The translations under genes were made by a program, and so were the position numbers. Positions 54,129-63,173 of a stretch of DNA of 64,000 nt are shown piece by piece. The notes beneath the pieces were generated by a model that was not told the origin of the DNA, ran no database searches, and worked only from the letters and a program-made list of their open reading frames with translations. The stretch comes from Planctomycetota bacterium (GTDB taxonomy: Bacteria > Planctomycetota > J058 > JAJDCP01): assembly GCA_029260765.1 (NCBI GenBank), contig JAJDCP010000174.1, positions 1-64,000 on the forward strand, written 5' to 3'. Position 1 is the first letter of the stretch; each line of letters starts with the position of its first letter.

Positions 54129-55534
54129 GGCAGGTTCCCTTCGAGCCAGTCTTCGAGCCGGGGCAGCAGCAGGCCGATCGGCCGGCGGCTGCCGACTTCG
54201 ACGCGGGCGCCGGCGAGCATGCCGTGGCTCAGCTTGCGGTCCGCTGTGCTCTCGCTGGTCCAGAGGAAGTCTCCATCCTCCTGTTCGAGCCGCAGCCAGA
54301 CTCTGATGAAGCGGCCTTCTCCGGTCAGCTCCGTCGCCAGCGCAGGGTGCCCGCTGAGCTCGAGGGCTTCGGCGGCGCTGACCGGGAAGCTGGCGACCTG
54401 TTCGACAACAGCCTGCAGGCTGCCGTAGCGGCTGCGTGGCAGGCCGTCGGGGGCGAGCAGTACTGGCTGACCGGGAACGACCCGCCCGCCGTCGATCTGG
54501 TTGAGGTAGGCCAGGGCGCGTAGCTCGCCGGTCTCGGGTAGCTGCAGGCTGCCCAGGGGCTGGCCGCTTGCCAGATGGCTGCCCTCGGCGGCCCGCAGGT
54601 CGAGGATGCGGCCCGCGGCGGGTGCCCGCAGGCAGCTCTCGGCGCTGATCTGTGCTTCGAGCCGCGCGATGCGGCGCAGCTGTGCGCCGTGCTGCTGCTC
54701 AGCCTCCGCGGCTTCGCGCTGCTCGCTCTGCTCGAGGCGCAGCCGCTCGAGCTGCAGGGCGGCGAGCTGCTGCTCCAGGCGGGCGAGTGCCCGGTCGGTC
54801 TGCTGGCTCCGCTCTCGCAGCTCCAGACGCTGGACCACCAGAGCCGTCTGTTCGGTGGTCAAGGCCACAACTTGCTGTTGCGCTTCCCGTAGAGCCGAGC
54901 TGGCCGCATCGAGAGCCGAACGCGCTGCCATGCCTCGATCGACCAGCCCTTGCACGCGGGTGCTCTCGGCCCGCTGCTCTTCGATCCGCAGCTGGGCGTC
55001 GGCCAGCGAGTGTTGTAGCTGTTCCGAGCGTGCGGCGAGCAGGCTCTGGCGCTGTTCTTCGTTCGGGTTGCGGGCCGCCTGGCGCTCATCGAGGGCTGCC
55101 TGCAGCTCCTGTTGCTGCTGGTCCAGATGCGCACGTTGCTGCAAGGCGAACGAGCGGGCAGCCAGCGCGGCGCGTGCCTGTTCCTGCTCGAGCGCCTGCA
55201 AGGCCGCACGGGCGTCTTCGAGGGCGGAGCTCAGCTCAGGAGTGTCGAGCCAGCAGACCACCTGCCCCGAGTCGACCCACGCACCGGCTTCCAGCGCATA
55301 GGCCCGCAGGCAGCCAGCGCCGGGCGCGTACAGGCCCACCAGTCCGTCGGGTTGCAACAGCAACGCGCGTCCTTCCACACGGATCGGCAGCGAGCCGCAC
55401 AATCCGAAGAGCCCAGCGGGCAGCAACAGCAGCGACAGCAGCCCGAGCAGCAGCCAGGCATGCGGTGTCACCAGCCGGGGCACCGGCACGCTGCGGCTCC
55501 AGGCGGGCAGTCGGCTCTGTTCCTCCAGACTCAT
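54125..55534 (-). CDS. HlyD-family membrane fusion protein of the lanthipeptide exporter
   Basis: A 469-residue protein. One N-terminal transmembrane helix (AWLLLGLLSLLLLPAGLFGL) is followed by a biotinyl-lipoyl-like half (GAWVDSGQVVCWLDTPE), a long coiled coil (about 110-300) and the second half (SCLRAPAAGRILDLRAAEGS). It links the inner-membrane ABC transporters to the outer envelope. It lies between lanM and the peptidase transporter with four-base overlaps on both sides. Confidence 0.9.
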   Translation of the reverse strand: MSLEEQSRLPAWSRSVPVPRLVTPHAWLLLGLLSLLLLPAGLFGLCGSLPIRVEGRALLLQPDGLVGLYAPGAGCLRAYALEAGAWVDSGQVVCWLDTPELSSALEDARAALQALEQEQARAALAARSFALQQRAHLDQQQQELQAALDERQAARNPNEEQRQSLLAARSEQLQHSLADAQLRIEEQRAESTRVQGLVDRGMAARSALDAASSALREAQQQVVALTTEQTALVVQRLELRERSQQTDRALARLEQQLAALQLERLRLEQSEQREAAEAEQQHGAQLRRIARLEAQISAESCLRAPAAGRILDLRAAEGSHLASGQPLGSLQLPETGELRALAYLNQIDGGRVVPGQPVLLAPDGLPRSRYGSLQAVVEQVASFPVSAAEALELSGHPALATELTGEGRFIRVWLRLEQEDGDFLWTSESTADRKLSHGMLAGARVEVGSRRPIGLLLPRLEDWLEGNLP

Positions 55535-58500
55535 GACGAGCCTGCGTAGACCGCCACCGACGGCAGCAGCTCGGGGCGGGCCAGCCGCAAGAACTGGTAG
55601 CCGATGCCCGCCTGGCCCTGGAAGAACTGCGGATCGAACACCCGGCCCGGAATTCCCTTGAACACCACGAATCCCTCACACTGCTCGGCCCGCCCCGCCA
55701 GCTGGGCGGCGCCCTGGTAGGCGCTGGCGAGAATCTCTGCGTCGCCACGCTGGCAGCCGGCCAGCAGGCGCAGCTCGATCCTGCCGAAGTTGCCGCAGCA
55801 GATGTGGTCGAGGTCGAGGCGTCCGAAGCTCAGCTGCGAGCTGGCCAGGGCCAGATCGACTTCGAGCTGTGCTTGCGGGTCAGCGGCGAGGCTGCCGGCG
55901 GAGGCCAGACGTGCCAGCCCGATGCCGGTCGCGCCATGGCACCAGCTACTCATGAAGGCTGCACGGCCTCCGTTGCCGCGCACAGCCCTGAAGTCCGGCC
56001 AGTTGCGTTGTTCCTGGTCAAAGACAGCGCGCTCGTAGGCGACGCCTTCGCGGGCCGCTGCCGCGAACCGCTCTTCACCGCTCCAGGCCGCCAGCCGGGA
56101 CAGGCTCAGGGAGATGCCCGCCGCGCCGTGGGAAAGCCCGGTCAGCGGAAACAGGCAGTCTTCGATGGTCTTCCAGGCCGCCGGCAGCCCTTCGACCGAC
56201 TGCTGACAGGCGATCAGCCGCTCGCCACAGCGCAGCGCGAGCGGCAGCAGCGTGTCGTTGCCGGTCGCCTGATAGAGGGCATGCAGGGCCAGCAGCAACC
56301 CCGAGCTTCCTCCCAACAGATCGAACTTGCTGTCGCCGTCGATCAGGCGCGGGTCGATCAAATCGACCACCGCCAGGACGCGCTCGGAAAAACTCGCGTC
56401 GTCGTACAAACGGCCGATCAGGGTCAGACTGTAGAGCAGCGAGCCGAAGCCGGAGTTGAGCCCCAGGCCCGCCACCGGGCGCCGGTGCAGGGTCTCGCGG
56501 GCGTCGAGCTCGAAGAGCGGGAAGAACAAGCGGCGCACCAGGTCTTTGTTGGCCTGCGAGCCGCGCACAGCGTCTGCCCCTGCCAGCAACACAGCAGCCC
56601 CTTCGAGGCCCGAGTACAAGCCCGGCGGAAGCAGGTGAAGCAGGTATTTGTCGGACTCATTGCGGATGCGAGGCACGATCCAACCCGCGCTGCCGTCGTC
56701 GCCGAGGATCGCGCGGTCGCGCAGTTGGTCTGCGATCTGCAGGCCTATGCGCTGGCACTCCTCGGGACGGAGGGGCTCGCGCTCGAGGAACTCTGCAGCG
56801 TCCGGTTCCGCCAGCAGCAGCGGGTCGGTCGTGGAGCCGGGGGTGCGCAGCTGCACGACGTCGAAGCTGGCGCGCACCAGCTCACGTTGGATACGGAAGT
56901 CGGTCGGGCTCAGGCGTTGCAGCTGCTCTTGCAGGCTCTGCCAGGCCGAAGCGCGCAGCATGCCGGCGATCGGCCGTTCGACGCCGATGCTGATGGTCCG
57001 CGCATCGCTGGGGCAACCAAAGAAGGGGATGTCTCCCCGCTCGATCGCGGCGCGTTCGGCAGCCAGCAGCGCGAAGCCGGCGGGTTTCTTGGAGTACAGG
57101 TAGGCGCGGCTGAGCTGGTCGATGGTCAGCGAACGGGCGATGCCCGAGCGCAATGCGGCCGGGCTGAAGCTGCTGCGCAGAATGCGCCAGTAGATGCGGG
57201 TCTCGCGGAAGATGTAGCGTTGCTGGATGCCACGCAGCCGTTGCAGCGGTCCGTCGTCCGCAAGCAGCTCGGGCTGGGCCTCGAGCAGGAAGGCATAGCA
57301 GCGTTCGAAACCCCGCACCACGTCTTCGACGTGCACGGCTGGGTCCACGGGTTGGCCGCGCAGGCTCCAACGAGCAGGCTTGCTGCTCAGGTCGCGCTCG
57401 ACGGCGCCGAAACCCATCGCATCCGAACCGAGGCCCTGCCAGGTCCGCTCGCGGTAGCGGTTCTCTGGATGCAGGCTGCCGATGCCGCTGTAGTCGTAGC
57501 CGTGCGGCCCGTCGAAGGTCCAACGCGGCAGCAAGCCACTGCGCATCACGCTGCCGAGCTGCAACTCGAACAGCGCGTTGCTGTTGCTTGCGGCGAGCTC
57601 TTCATTCCCCATCGGGCGGGCGTCGGCGTGCAGCAGCGCCTCCATGTCGATCGGAACCAGCTGCCCGCCCGCGGTGATCAGGTTCTCGACGTGGAAGTCG
57701 GTCGCCCGCAACGCGTACAGCAGGCAGGTCAGGGCCCCGGCGCGTTCGAAGGCGCGGGGCAGCTGAGCGGCGTCGGCCAGCGGGGCGGTCTCGATGAATT
57801 CCACCCAGCCGTAGCCTGTCTTACAGAGCACGGCCGGGGCGCGCAGCTCGATGGCGAGGCCCTGGCACTGGCACCAGGCCAGCAGCTCGCCGAAGGCCCG
57901 CTCGGCCTCGACGTCTTTGGGCTTGTAGACCAGCTCGAGCCCACTGGCGAAGCGTACGGCTTGCACGTCCTCGTTGCCGTGGTGCGGATCGGAGAGGCCG
58001 GCGCAGCAGCTGATGATCTGGTCTGCGGCTGTGCCGAAGTGCTCGCTGATCGCGGGGGCGTCGGCCTGCAGGCGCTGGAAGAAGCGCGCCTGGGCGGCCA
58101 CCCACAGCTGCAGCCCTTCGGCCTGCAGGCGTGCCAGGGCCGGGTAGCTGTCAAACAGGCTCTGCAGACCGTCTGCGCGCAGCTCGGCCACAAACCGCCG
58201 GTGGTGGGTAGCGCCCTGCGGCGGGGTGTCGGCGAACAGCCGCGCTCCCAGGCTGCGCTCTGCCAGCTCATGGCTCAGGACCTGGCCGGCGCGCTCGCAG
58301 AGGTTCTTCAGCAGCGCCCGCTCGAGGGCGCGCCGGGCTACCGGATGGAGGTTGTGCAGCCGCGCCGCCGCAGGGCTGCCGCGCAGACTGGCCTCGAGCT
58401 GCTGGCGGGCGACCTCGACACTGGGCAGCCACAGGTCCTCGAAAGGCAACGGCGTCTCAACGTCCTTGAGGGGCTCGAGTGCGGCGATACGGGCAGGCTC

Positions 58501-58806
58501 ACGGGCGCAGCCCAGGGTCGCCGCGACGATCTCCGCCAGCACGGCGGTCCAGCGGGCGGGAGCTTGCCCTGCGACGGGCTGGTGGTCATGAAGCAGACCG
58601 CGGGCCTGCTCGAGGTCCCAACCCTGCCAACGCAGACGGCGTTCAAAGCTCTCGCGGGCATCCGCTGCCACGACCTGGCGCCAGCGCGCCAGGCGCGCAT
58701 CGACCTGCTCGGAGGTGGTGGGCAACCTCTCGAAGCGCGCCGGGCAATGGGCGAGCTCGTCGAGGCGCAACGCGCGGGCCTCGAGATCGCGCGTGTTCAA
58801 GCGCAT
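55531..58806 (-). CDS. lanM: Class II lanthipeptide synthetase (LanM), ProcM-like CCG type
   Basis: A 1091-residue bifunctional enzyme. The N-terminal dehydratase (about 1-680) phosphorylates and eliminates Ser/Thr, with conserved blocks such as FHVENLITAGGQLVPIDMEA and FRETRIYWRILRSS. The C-terminal LanC-like cyclase has LSHGAAG (His893), WCHGATG (Cys956) and ICCGNFG (Cys1003-Cys1004). The CCG in place of CHG is the three-Cys zinc site known for ProcM and relatives, which tend to accept diverse substrates. Start ATG 58806 overlaps the preceding gene by ten bases. Full length, no frameshift. Confidence 0.95.
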   Translation of the reverse strand: MRLNTRDLEARALRLDELAHCPARFERLPTTSEQVDARLARWRQVVAADARESFERRLRWQGWDLEQARGLLHDHQPVAGQAPARWTAVLAEIVAATLGCAREPARIAALEPLKDVETPLPFEDLWLPSVEVARQQLEASLRGSPAAARLHNLHPVARRALERALLKNLCERAGQVLSHELAERSLGARLFADTPPQGATHHRRFVAELRADGLQSLFDSYPALARLQAEGLQLWVAAQARFFQRLQADAPAISEHFGTAADQIISCCAGLSDPHHGNEDVQAVRFASGLELVYKPKDVEAERAFGELLAWCQCQGLAIELRAPAVLCKTGYGWVEFIETAPLADAAQLPRAFERAGALTCLLYALRATDFHVENLITAGGQLVPIDMEALLHADARPMGNEELAASNSNALFELQLGSVMRSGLLPRWTFDGPHGYDYSGIGSLHPENRYRERTWQGLGSDAMGFGAVERDLSSKPARWSLRGQPVDPAVHVEDVVRGFERCYAFLLEAQPELLADDGPLQRLRGIQQRYIFRETRIYWRILRSSFSPAALRSGIARSLTIDQLSRAYLYSKKPAGFALLAAERAAIERGDIPFFGCPSDARTISIGVERPIAGMLRASAWQSLQEQLQRLSPTDFRIQRELVRASFDVVQLRTPGSTTDPLLLAEPDAAEFLEREPLRPEECQRIGLQIADQLRDRAILGDDGSAGWIVPRIRNESDKYLLHLLPPGLYSGLEGAAVLLAGADAVRGSQANKDLVRRLFFPLFELDARETLHRRPVAGLGLNSGFGSLLYSLTLIGRLYDDASFSERVLAVVDLIDPRLIDGDSKFDLLGGSSGLLLALHALYQATGNDTLLPLALRCGERLIACQQSVEGLPAAWKTIEDCLFPLTGLSHGAAGISLSLSRLAAWSGEERFAAAAREGVAYERAVFDQEQRNWPDFRAVRGNGGRAAFMSSWCHGATGIGLARLASAGSLAADPQAQLEVDLALASSQLSFGRLDLDHICCGNFGRIELRLLAGCQRGDAEILASAYQGAAQLAGRAEQCEGFVVFKGIPGRVFDPQFFQGQAGIGYQFLRLARPELLPSVAVYAGSS

Positions 58807-59762
58807 GGCAGTGTCTCCTGTGAGGTGTTCGCATAAGCCAGGGACAGGTAGGCCTTGACCTGGGGGGTGACGCCGAGCAGCAGCTTGGTCGACACCGAAG
58901 CGCGCAGGCCGTCGCTGGTCTGACCAGGGAAGCGGCGCAGGGCCTCAGCCTCGGCGGAGGTGCACAACCTCGCGGCGACCAGGCCGCTGAGGTATTGCTG
59001 CCAGCGTGGCTCGGCGCCTGTTCCCAGGTTCCAGAGATAGGGCTCGATGCCGATGCGAGGACGGACCTGCGCGCCGACTTCGAGGTTGAGCAGGTAGCAG
59101 TCGGCGTCCTGCGGTAGCCAGGCGAAGCCCTGGCGGGCGTCGGCTGAGCCGGGCCATGCCACCGCCTCGAGGTAACGCCGCAGATCGCTGAGCCTCTTGA
59201 AAGGAACCAACACGCGCACATCGTCATGTCCTCGGCCGAACATCCGGCCCATCAGGCAGAGGCCATGAGGCCGGGGAATCGCCTGCAGGCACGCGAACAC
59301 GCGGGCGAAGGCTGCGATGGGCGGCGGACCGCCGTGGAGCGCGCTCAGGCAGCCCATGGCCGCTTCGAGACCGGCCCGCGCGGGGCTTACAAAGATATGG
59401 GGGACGGGGCGCGCGGACGCGAATTGCTCGGCGTCGATCTCGAGCAATACCCATTCGTGGCCGCCGCGAGCCAGAGAACGAGCGCGTTGCCAAGCCGGCA
59501 TAGCGCTCCACGCCCGCGGCAGTCCGGCAGAGCTGCCGGCCAGCATCGCTTGGCCGGGGCTGCCCGCCTGTACGTGGAGGGTCAGGTCGACTCCGCGCTG
59601 CGGGCAGGCCAAAGCCCGCTCGAGCAGAATGCAGCTGGCGAAGTCGTGGGGGAGCTGGGCGAGAAACTGTTCCAGAGCGTTGCGCTCCGGCGCGCAGACC
59701 AGTGCCGGAGGAATCTCGATGGACGGGTCTGCTAGCAAGTTGCGCAGAGTGTTGGTGAGCAT
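58797..59762 (-). CDS. Hypothetical protein between lanthipeptide precursor and LanM
   Basis: A 321-residue protein of unknown family, with no signal peptide or membrane segment. It has a mixed alpha/beta pattern, for example ARGGHEWVLLEIDAEQFASA and GHDDVRVLVPFKRLSDLRRY. The C-terminus TSDGLRASVSTKLLLGVTPQ then VKAYLSLAYANTS is reminiscent of the end of aromatic prenyltransferase-like or DMATS folds, where SxKxY strands occur; this is a weak hint. It lies 34 bases after the precursor stop and overlaps lanM, so it probably modifies the peptide or assists LanM. Confidence 0.65.
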   Translation of the reverse strand: MLTNTLRNLLADPSIEIPPALVCAPERNALEQFLAQLPHDFASCILLERALACPQRGVDLTLHVQAGSPGQAMLAGSSAGLPRAWSAMPAWQRARSLARGGHEWVLLEIDAEQFASARPVPHIFVSPARAGLEAAMGCLSALHGGPPPIAAFARVFACLQAIPRPHGLCLMGRMFGRGHDDVRVLVPFKRLSDLRRYLEAVAWPGSADARQGFAWLPQDADCYLLNLEVGAQVRPRIGIEPYLWNLGTGAEPRWQQYLSGLVAARLCTSAEAEALRRFPGQTSDGLRASVSTKLLLGVTPQVKAYLSLAYANTSQETLPCA

Positions 59763-59796
59763 CGATCTTCCTCCGGGTTGTTCAGGTCTTTGCTGC

Positions 59797-60237
59797 TCAG
59801 CCGCTCAGGGTCCCGCTGGGGTCACTGTCGTTGCCGCCACAGCTACCGACGATCGAGCAGTTTCCGGTGACGGTCGAGCCGACCTTGCAGTAGATGTTGG
59901 TCGTGTTCGCCGGGAAGCAGGGCGAGGGGCAGTGGCTGGGAATCTCGGTGCCACCGGTCCAGGGAGGCTGGCTCGAGTCCCGCGTGTCTGCCGACAGGTT
60001 GCCGCCGGCGACCGCCAACAGCTCGGTCTCGGAGAGCACGTCACGGGCCGCCGGCAGCTTGTCGGCGACGATGGTGTCGATGTCCGCGGAGGAGACCACG
60101 AAGCCCTGCTCGATAGCGATGCGGGTCATGGTCGTGTAGAGCTCTTCGCGGGAGCGGGTGGCTTCGATCGCCTCGCGGGCGGACGTACCGGCTTGACTCT
60201 TCAGGAAGTCGACGAATGCGTGGAAGTTGGTAGTCAT
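59797..60237 (-). CDS. lanA: Lanthipeptide precursor with Nif11-like leader
   Basis: A 146-residue peptide. The leader (1-79) is helical and Nif11-like: FHAFVDFLKSQAG, REELYTTMTRIAIEQGF, then SETELLAVAGG ending in the double Gly at 78-79. The core (80-146) has five Cys (103, 107, 117, 127, 133) and about 19 Ser/Thr, so several (methyl)lanthionine rings are possible. An odd Cys count leaves one free thiol or a four-ring pattern. AAGGAG lies just upstream of ATG 60237. It heads the operon leading to LanM and the exporter. Confidence 0.9.
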   Translation of the reverse strand: MTTNFHAFVDFLKSQAGTSAREAIEATRSREELYTTMTRIAIEQGFVVSSADIDTIVADKLPAARDVLSETELLAVAGGNLSADTRDSSQPPWTGGTEIPSHCPSPCFPANTTNIYCKVGSTVTGNCSIVGSCGGNDSDPSGTLSG

Positions 60238-60422
60238 GATGATCTCCTTCGGGGGATCGACGCCGCAATCGAGCGGCGCGGGAGGAAATGCCGGAGCACG
60301 CTTGCTCCGATCTGGCTTTCCTTTCCAGAGCCGGCCGGGTTCTTACGAAAAATCTTTCGGCGGGGGAGAATTGGCAGCCGCTACGGGCGCTGGTGCCTCA
60401 CCGCGGAAGTCCCAGTACACGC

Positions 60423-60482
60423 TGTAGGGGCGGGGTTTACCCCCGCCCGGCAGCTCCGGGCGGGGGTGAACCCCGCCCCTAC
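60423..60482. repeat. GTAGGGGCGGGG hairpin repeat, copy 3
   Basis: GTAGGGGCGGGGTTTACCCC pairs with GGGGTGAACCCCGCCCCTAC around CGGCAGCTCCG. It lies upstream of the lanthipeptide precursor and downstream of the lipoprotein gene. Flanking words (GTACAC before, ATGGACCGT after) are shared with copy 1, so the repeat unit is longer than the hairpin. Confidence 0.85.
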
Positions 60483-60562
60483 GAGACGGCGTACACATCG
60501 TCCTGATGGACCGTCACGTGTGCGGCCTGACGCCAGAGAAGACCGGTCGAGCGGGAAGAGCC

Positions 60563-61144
60563 CTAGCGCATTTGGCCGGCGCCATCCTCGAGCGCGCGCA
60601 CCAGGGCGGCGGCGGCGCGTTTCTCGGCCAGGCCGCGCAGGTGGGCCTCGGTGTCTTCCGGCCGGCTTGCCGAGCCGTTGCCCTTGACGACATAGAGGAT
60701 GTCGGAGCTGCCCGCGTCGTAGACCGTACCCGTTACCGTGACGGCGTAGCCGAGCAGGTCTGCGACACCGGTCTGCTTGTACTCCAGCACCATCACCTGC
60801 AACTGGAAGGGCGCGCGGTCGTCGACGAGCGCAAACGTGGTACTGGCACCAAGCTCTTCCTCGAGCGGGGTTCTCAGGCCCTGCGCGATGGCGTGGACCT
60901 GATCGGCGGCCGGTTGGGCCAGCTTGACAACATAGGGGCTGCAGCGCACGGGCAGGATCTTCAGCAGCCAGGCGCCGCTGGCATCGCGCAAGGTCGGCAG
61001 CACTTCCGGTTCTGGCTCAGGTGGGGGAGTGTTGGACCGCACGGGCTGCGGCGTGACCGGTTCGGGCTGGGGCTGCGGAGCGCTCAGGCAGCCGAGCTGG
61101 AGGACGATCAGGCCGGCGAGCAGAAGTGCGCGGGAGATCAGCAA
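60563..61144 (-). CDS. Small lipoprotein
   Basis: A 193-residue protein. TTG 61144 is chosen because GGAGG lies five bases upstream and the signal ISRALLLAGLIVLQLGC then has a good lipobox; a longer ATG start at 61204 would bury it. A Pro/Glu-rich linker precedes a compact domain (ASTTFALVDDRAPFQLQVMV, GVADLLGYAVTVTGTVYDAG), which resembles periplasmic outer-membrane-associated lipoproteins in outline only. Family not recognised. Divergent from the acyltransferase gene at 61231. Confidence 0.7.
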   Translation of the reverse strand: MLISRALLLAGLIVLQLGCLSAPQPQPEPVTPQPVRSNTPPPEPEPEVLPTLRDASGAWLLKILPVRCSPYVVKLAQPAADQVHAIAQGLRTPLEEELGASTTFALVDDRAPFQLQVMVLEYKQTGVADLLGYAVTVTGTVYDAGSSDILYVVKGNGSASRPEDTEAHLRGLAEKRAAAALVRALEDGAGQMR

Positions 61145-61230
61145 GGCATCCTCCGGAGATGGCAGGTATATTGAAGGTCGATTCGACCAGACCCGCCAAG
61201 CCACGTCAACGCTCTGTTTCTTGAGGGAGC

Positions 61231-62034
61231 ATGGTCTTCGACCCGGACAGCATCGACAACCGCGATCCCGCCTGGCTTGCGACCTTCACCGGCTGGGGCC
61301 GGCTGCTCAAGCGCTGGCATCGTGCAGAGGTGCGAGGCATACCGCGCATCCCTCACGGGCAAGCCCTCTACGTGGGCAATCACAGCGCGGGGGTGATGAC
61401 GCCGGACACCTGGATTCTGCTCGCCGAAGTCTATGAGCGCCTGGGCGAGACTGCGATCCCTTATGGCCTGGGCCACGACCTGGTGATGACATCGCAGCTG
61501 CTCGGGCCGTTGCTTGCCAAGATTGGCGGCGTGCGCGCCGACCCTGCCAATGCCCAGCGTCTGTTCGAGGCGGGCCGCAAGATCATGGTCTATCCCGGGG
61601 GTGACATCGACAGCATGCGTCCCTTCCGTGACCGCGACAGAGTGCGCTTCGGCGGCCGGCGTGGCTTCATGCGGCTGGCGCTGCGGGCCGGTGTGCCGAT
61701 CATTCCCGTGGTCTCTGCGGGAACGCAAGAGAGCTTGTTGGTGATCGACGACCTGCCCTGGTTGGCGCGCCTGATCGGTGCCGACCGCTGGGCACGACTG
61801 AAGGTCTGGCCCCTGGCCGTGACCATCCCCTGGGGTCTGACCTTGGGCCCGTTGCCGCCGTTCATCCCCTTTCCCGCCCGCATCCTGATCGAGGTGCTCG
61901 AGCCGGTCAGCTTTGAGCGCAGCGGGCCCGAAGCCGCGGACGACGTGGACTATGTCGAGCGCTGCGCGCTCGAGGTGCACGCCCGCATGCAGGCGTGCCT
62001 GAGCCGCCTGGCGCAGGAACGCAGAGAGGGCTGA
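61231..62034 (+). CDS. Lysophospholipid/glycerophosphate acyltransferase-like protein
   Basis: A 267-residue PlsC-type acyltransferase. The motif I region is YVGNHSAGVMTPDTW, with NH and a downstream Asp. The phosphate-binding region is KIMVYPGGDIDSMRP, in place of the usual FPEG. Then come RRGFMRLALRAGVPIIPVVS and PFPARILIEVLEPV. Such enzymes transfer acyl chains to lysolipids at the inner membrane. The PGGD variant is typical of a subgroup with unknown acceptors. It is followed by the PLP enzyme after one base. Confidence 0.8.
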   Translation: MVFDPDSIDNRDPAWLATFTGWGRLLKRWHRAEVRGIPRIPHGQALYVGNHSAGVMTPDTWILLAEVYERLGETAIPYGLGHDLVMTSQLLGPLLAKIGGVRADPANAQRLFEAGRKIMVYPGGDIDSMRPFRDRDRVRFGGRRGFMRLALRAGVPIIPVVSAGTQESLLVIDDLPWLARLIGADRWARLKVWPLAVTIPWGLTLGPLPPFIPFPARILIEVLEPVSFERSGPEAADDVDYVERCALEVHARMQACLSRLAQERREG

Positions 62035-62035
62035 G

Positions 62036-63166
62036 GTGGGCACGACACCGTTTCCCGAGCTTTCGACTCCCAGCCTGCTGCTCGAGCATCCCGTTCTGTT
62101 GCGCAATCTGGCAGGCATGCGGCGGCGCGCCGAGTGTCTGGGGGTTCGGCTGCGTCCCCACTTGAAGACCGCGAAGTGTGCGGAGATCGCCCGTCTGGCT
62201 CACACGGGCGAGGGCCTCACCGTCTCGACCCTGGCCGAAGCCGAGTACTTCTTTGCGGCGGGCTTTGCAGACCTGACGTACGCAGTCAGCATGCTGCCCG
62301 CGCGCCTCGAGCGCACGGCCGCGCTGTTGCGCCGGGGAGCGCGGCTGCAGGTGTTGACTGATGATCCTGGTGTCGCCCAGGCGATTGCAGCCGCGAGCAG
62401 CCGCCTGGAGCAAGACTTCGAAGTGTTGGTAGAGCTGGATTGCGGGGGACGACGAGGCGGCGTGCAGCCGGACGGACCTGAGCTGCTGCGGGTGGCGCGC
62501 ATCCTGCACGAGGCGCCGGGTGTGAGCCTGGCAGGCGTGCTCACCCATGCCGGGCAGTCCTACCATTGCAGCTCGGTCGCCGCAGTACGTGAAGTGGCCC
62601 GCTGCGAGCGCGATGCCGTGCTGCGTGCTGCCGCGCGTTTGGAGGCGGCCGGCCTGCCCTGCCCGTTACGCAGCGTCGGTTCGACACCGACCGCCACCCA
62701 TGCCGAGAACCTCGAAGGCGTCGACGAGCTGCGGCCGGGCGTGTACATGTTCCACGATCTCGATCAGCTGGCGCTCGGCAGCTGTGGCGCGAGCGACCTG
62801 GCGCTGACGGTTCTCAGCTCGGTGATCGGGCACAACCGCTCTGCCGGGCGCATCCTGCTCGACGCAGGGGCCCTGGCGCTGTCGAAAGACCGTTCGGCAG
62901 ACGCGCTGCAGCCGGGCAGCGGTTATGGCGTGGTGTGTTCCCCACTGCCCTGTGCTCCGCTGGGCCTGTGCGTCCGCCACGTCGAACAAGAGCACGGCAT
63001 CGTGGAAGTCCCGGACCCGGCATGGTTCGAGCGGCTGCCCATCGGCAGCCGGGTGCGCATCCAGCCGCAGCACGCCTGTCTGACCGCGGCGGCCTTTCCC
63101 CGCTACGCCGTGGTTGAAGGGAGCAAGCTGCGCGACCTCTGGCAGCGCACCGGTGGCTGGGACTAG
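62036..63166 (+). CDS. D-serine deaminase / D-threonine aldolase-type PLP enzyme (DSD1 family)
   Basis: A 376-residue alanine-racemase-fold enzyme starting at GTG 62036. The PLP Lys lies in RPHLKTAKC (Lys44 most likely). The C-terminal metal site is QPQHACLTAAA with His346 and Cys348, matching the zinc ligands of eukaryotic-type D-serine dehydratase. Other family marks are THAGQSYHC and SVGSTPTAT. It likely removes or cleaves a D-hydroxyamino acid. The context with an acyltransferase gives no substrate hint. Confidence 0.85.
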   Translation: MGTTPFPELSTPSLLLEHPVLLRNLAGMRRRAECLGVRLRPHLKTAKCAEIARLAHTGEGLTVSTLAEAEYFFAAGFADLTYAVSMLPARLERTAALLRRGARLQVLTDDPGVAQAIAAASSRLEQDFEVLVELDCGGRRGGVQPDGPELLRVARILHEAPGVSLAGVLTHAGQSYHCSSVAAVREVARCERDAVLRAAARLEAAGLPCPLRSVGSTPTATHAENLEGVDELRPGVYMFHDLDQLALGSCGASDLALTVLSSVIGHNRSAGRILLDAGALALSKDRSADALQPGSGYGVVCSPLPCAPLGLCVRHVEQEHGIVEVPDPAWFERLPIGSRVRIQPQHACLTAAAFPRYAVVEGSKLRDLWQRTGGWD

Positions 63167-63173
63167 CCAGCCC

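Noticed and set aside
55804..58836. A 1010-residue open frame antisense to lanM
   Set aside because: It mirrors the LanM coding frame in high-GC sequence, has no domain and is rich in Gln/Gly/Ala; LanM is certain on the other strand.
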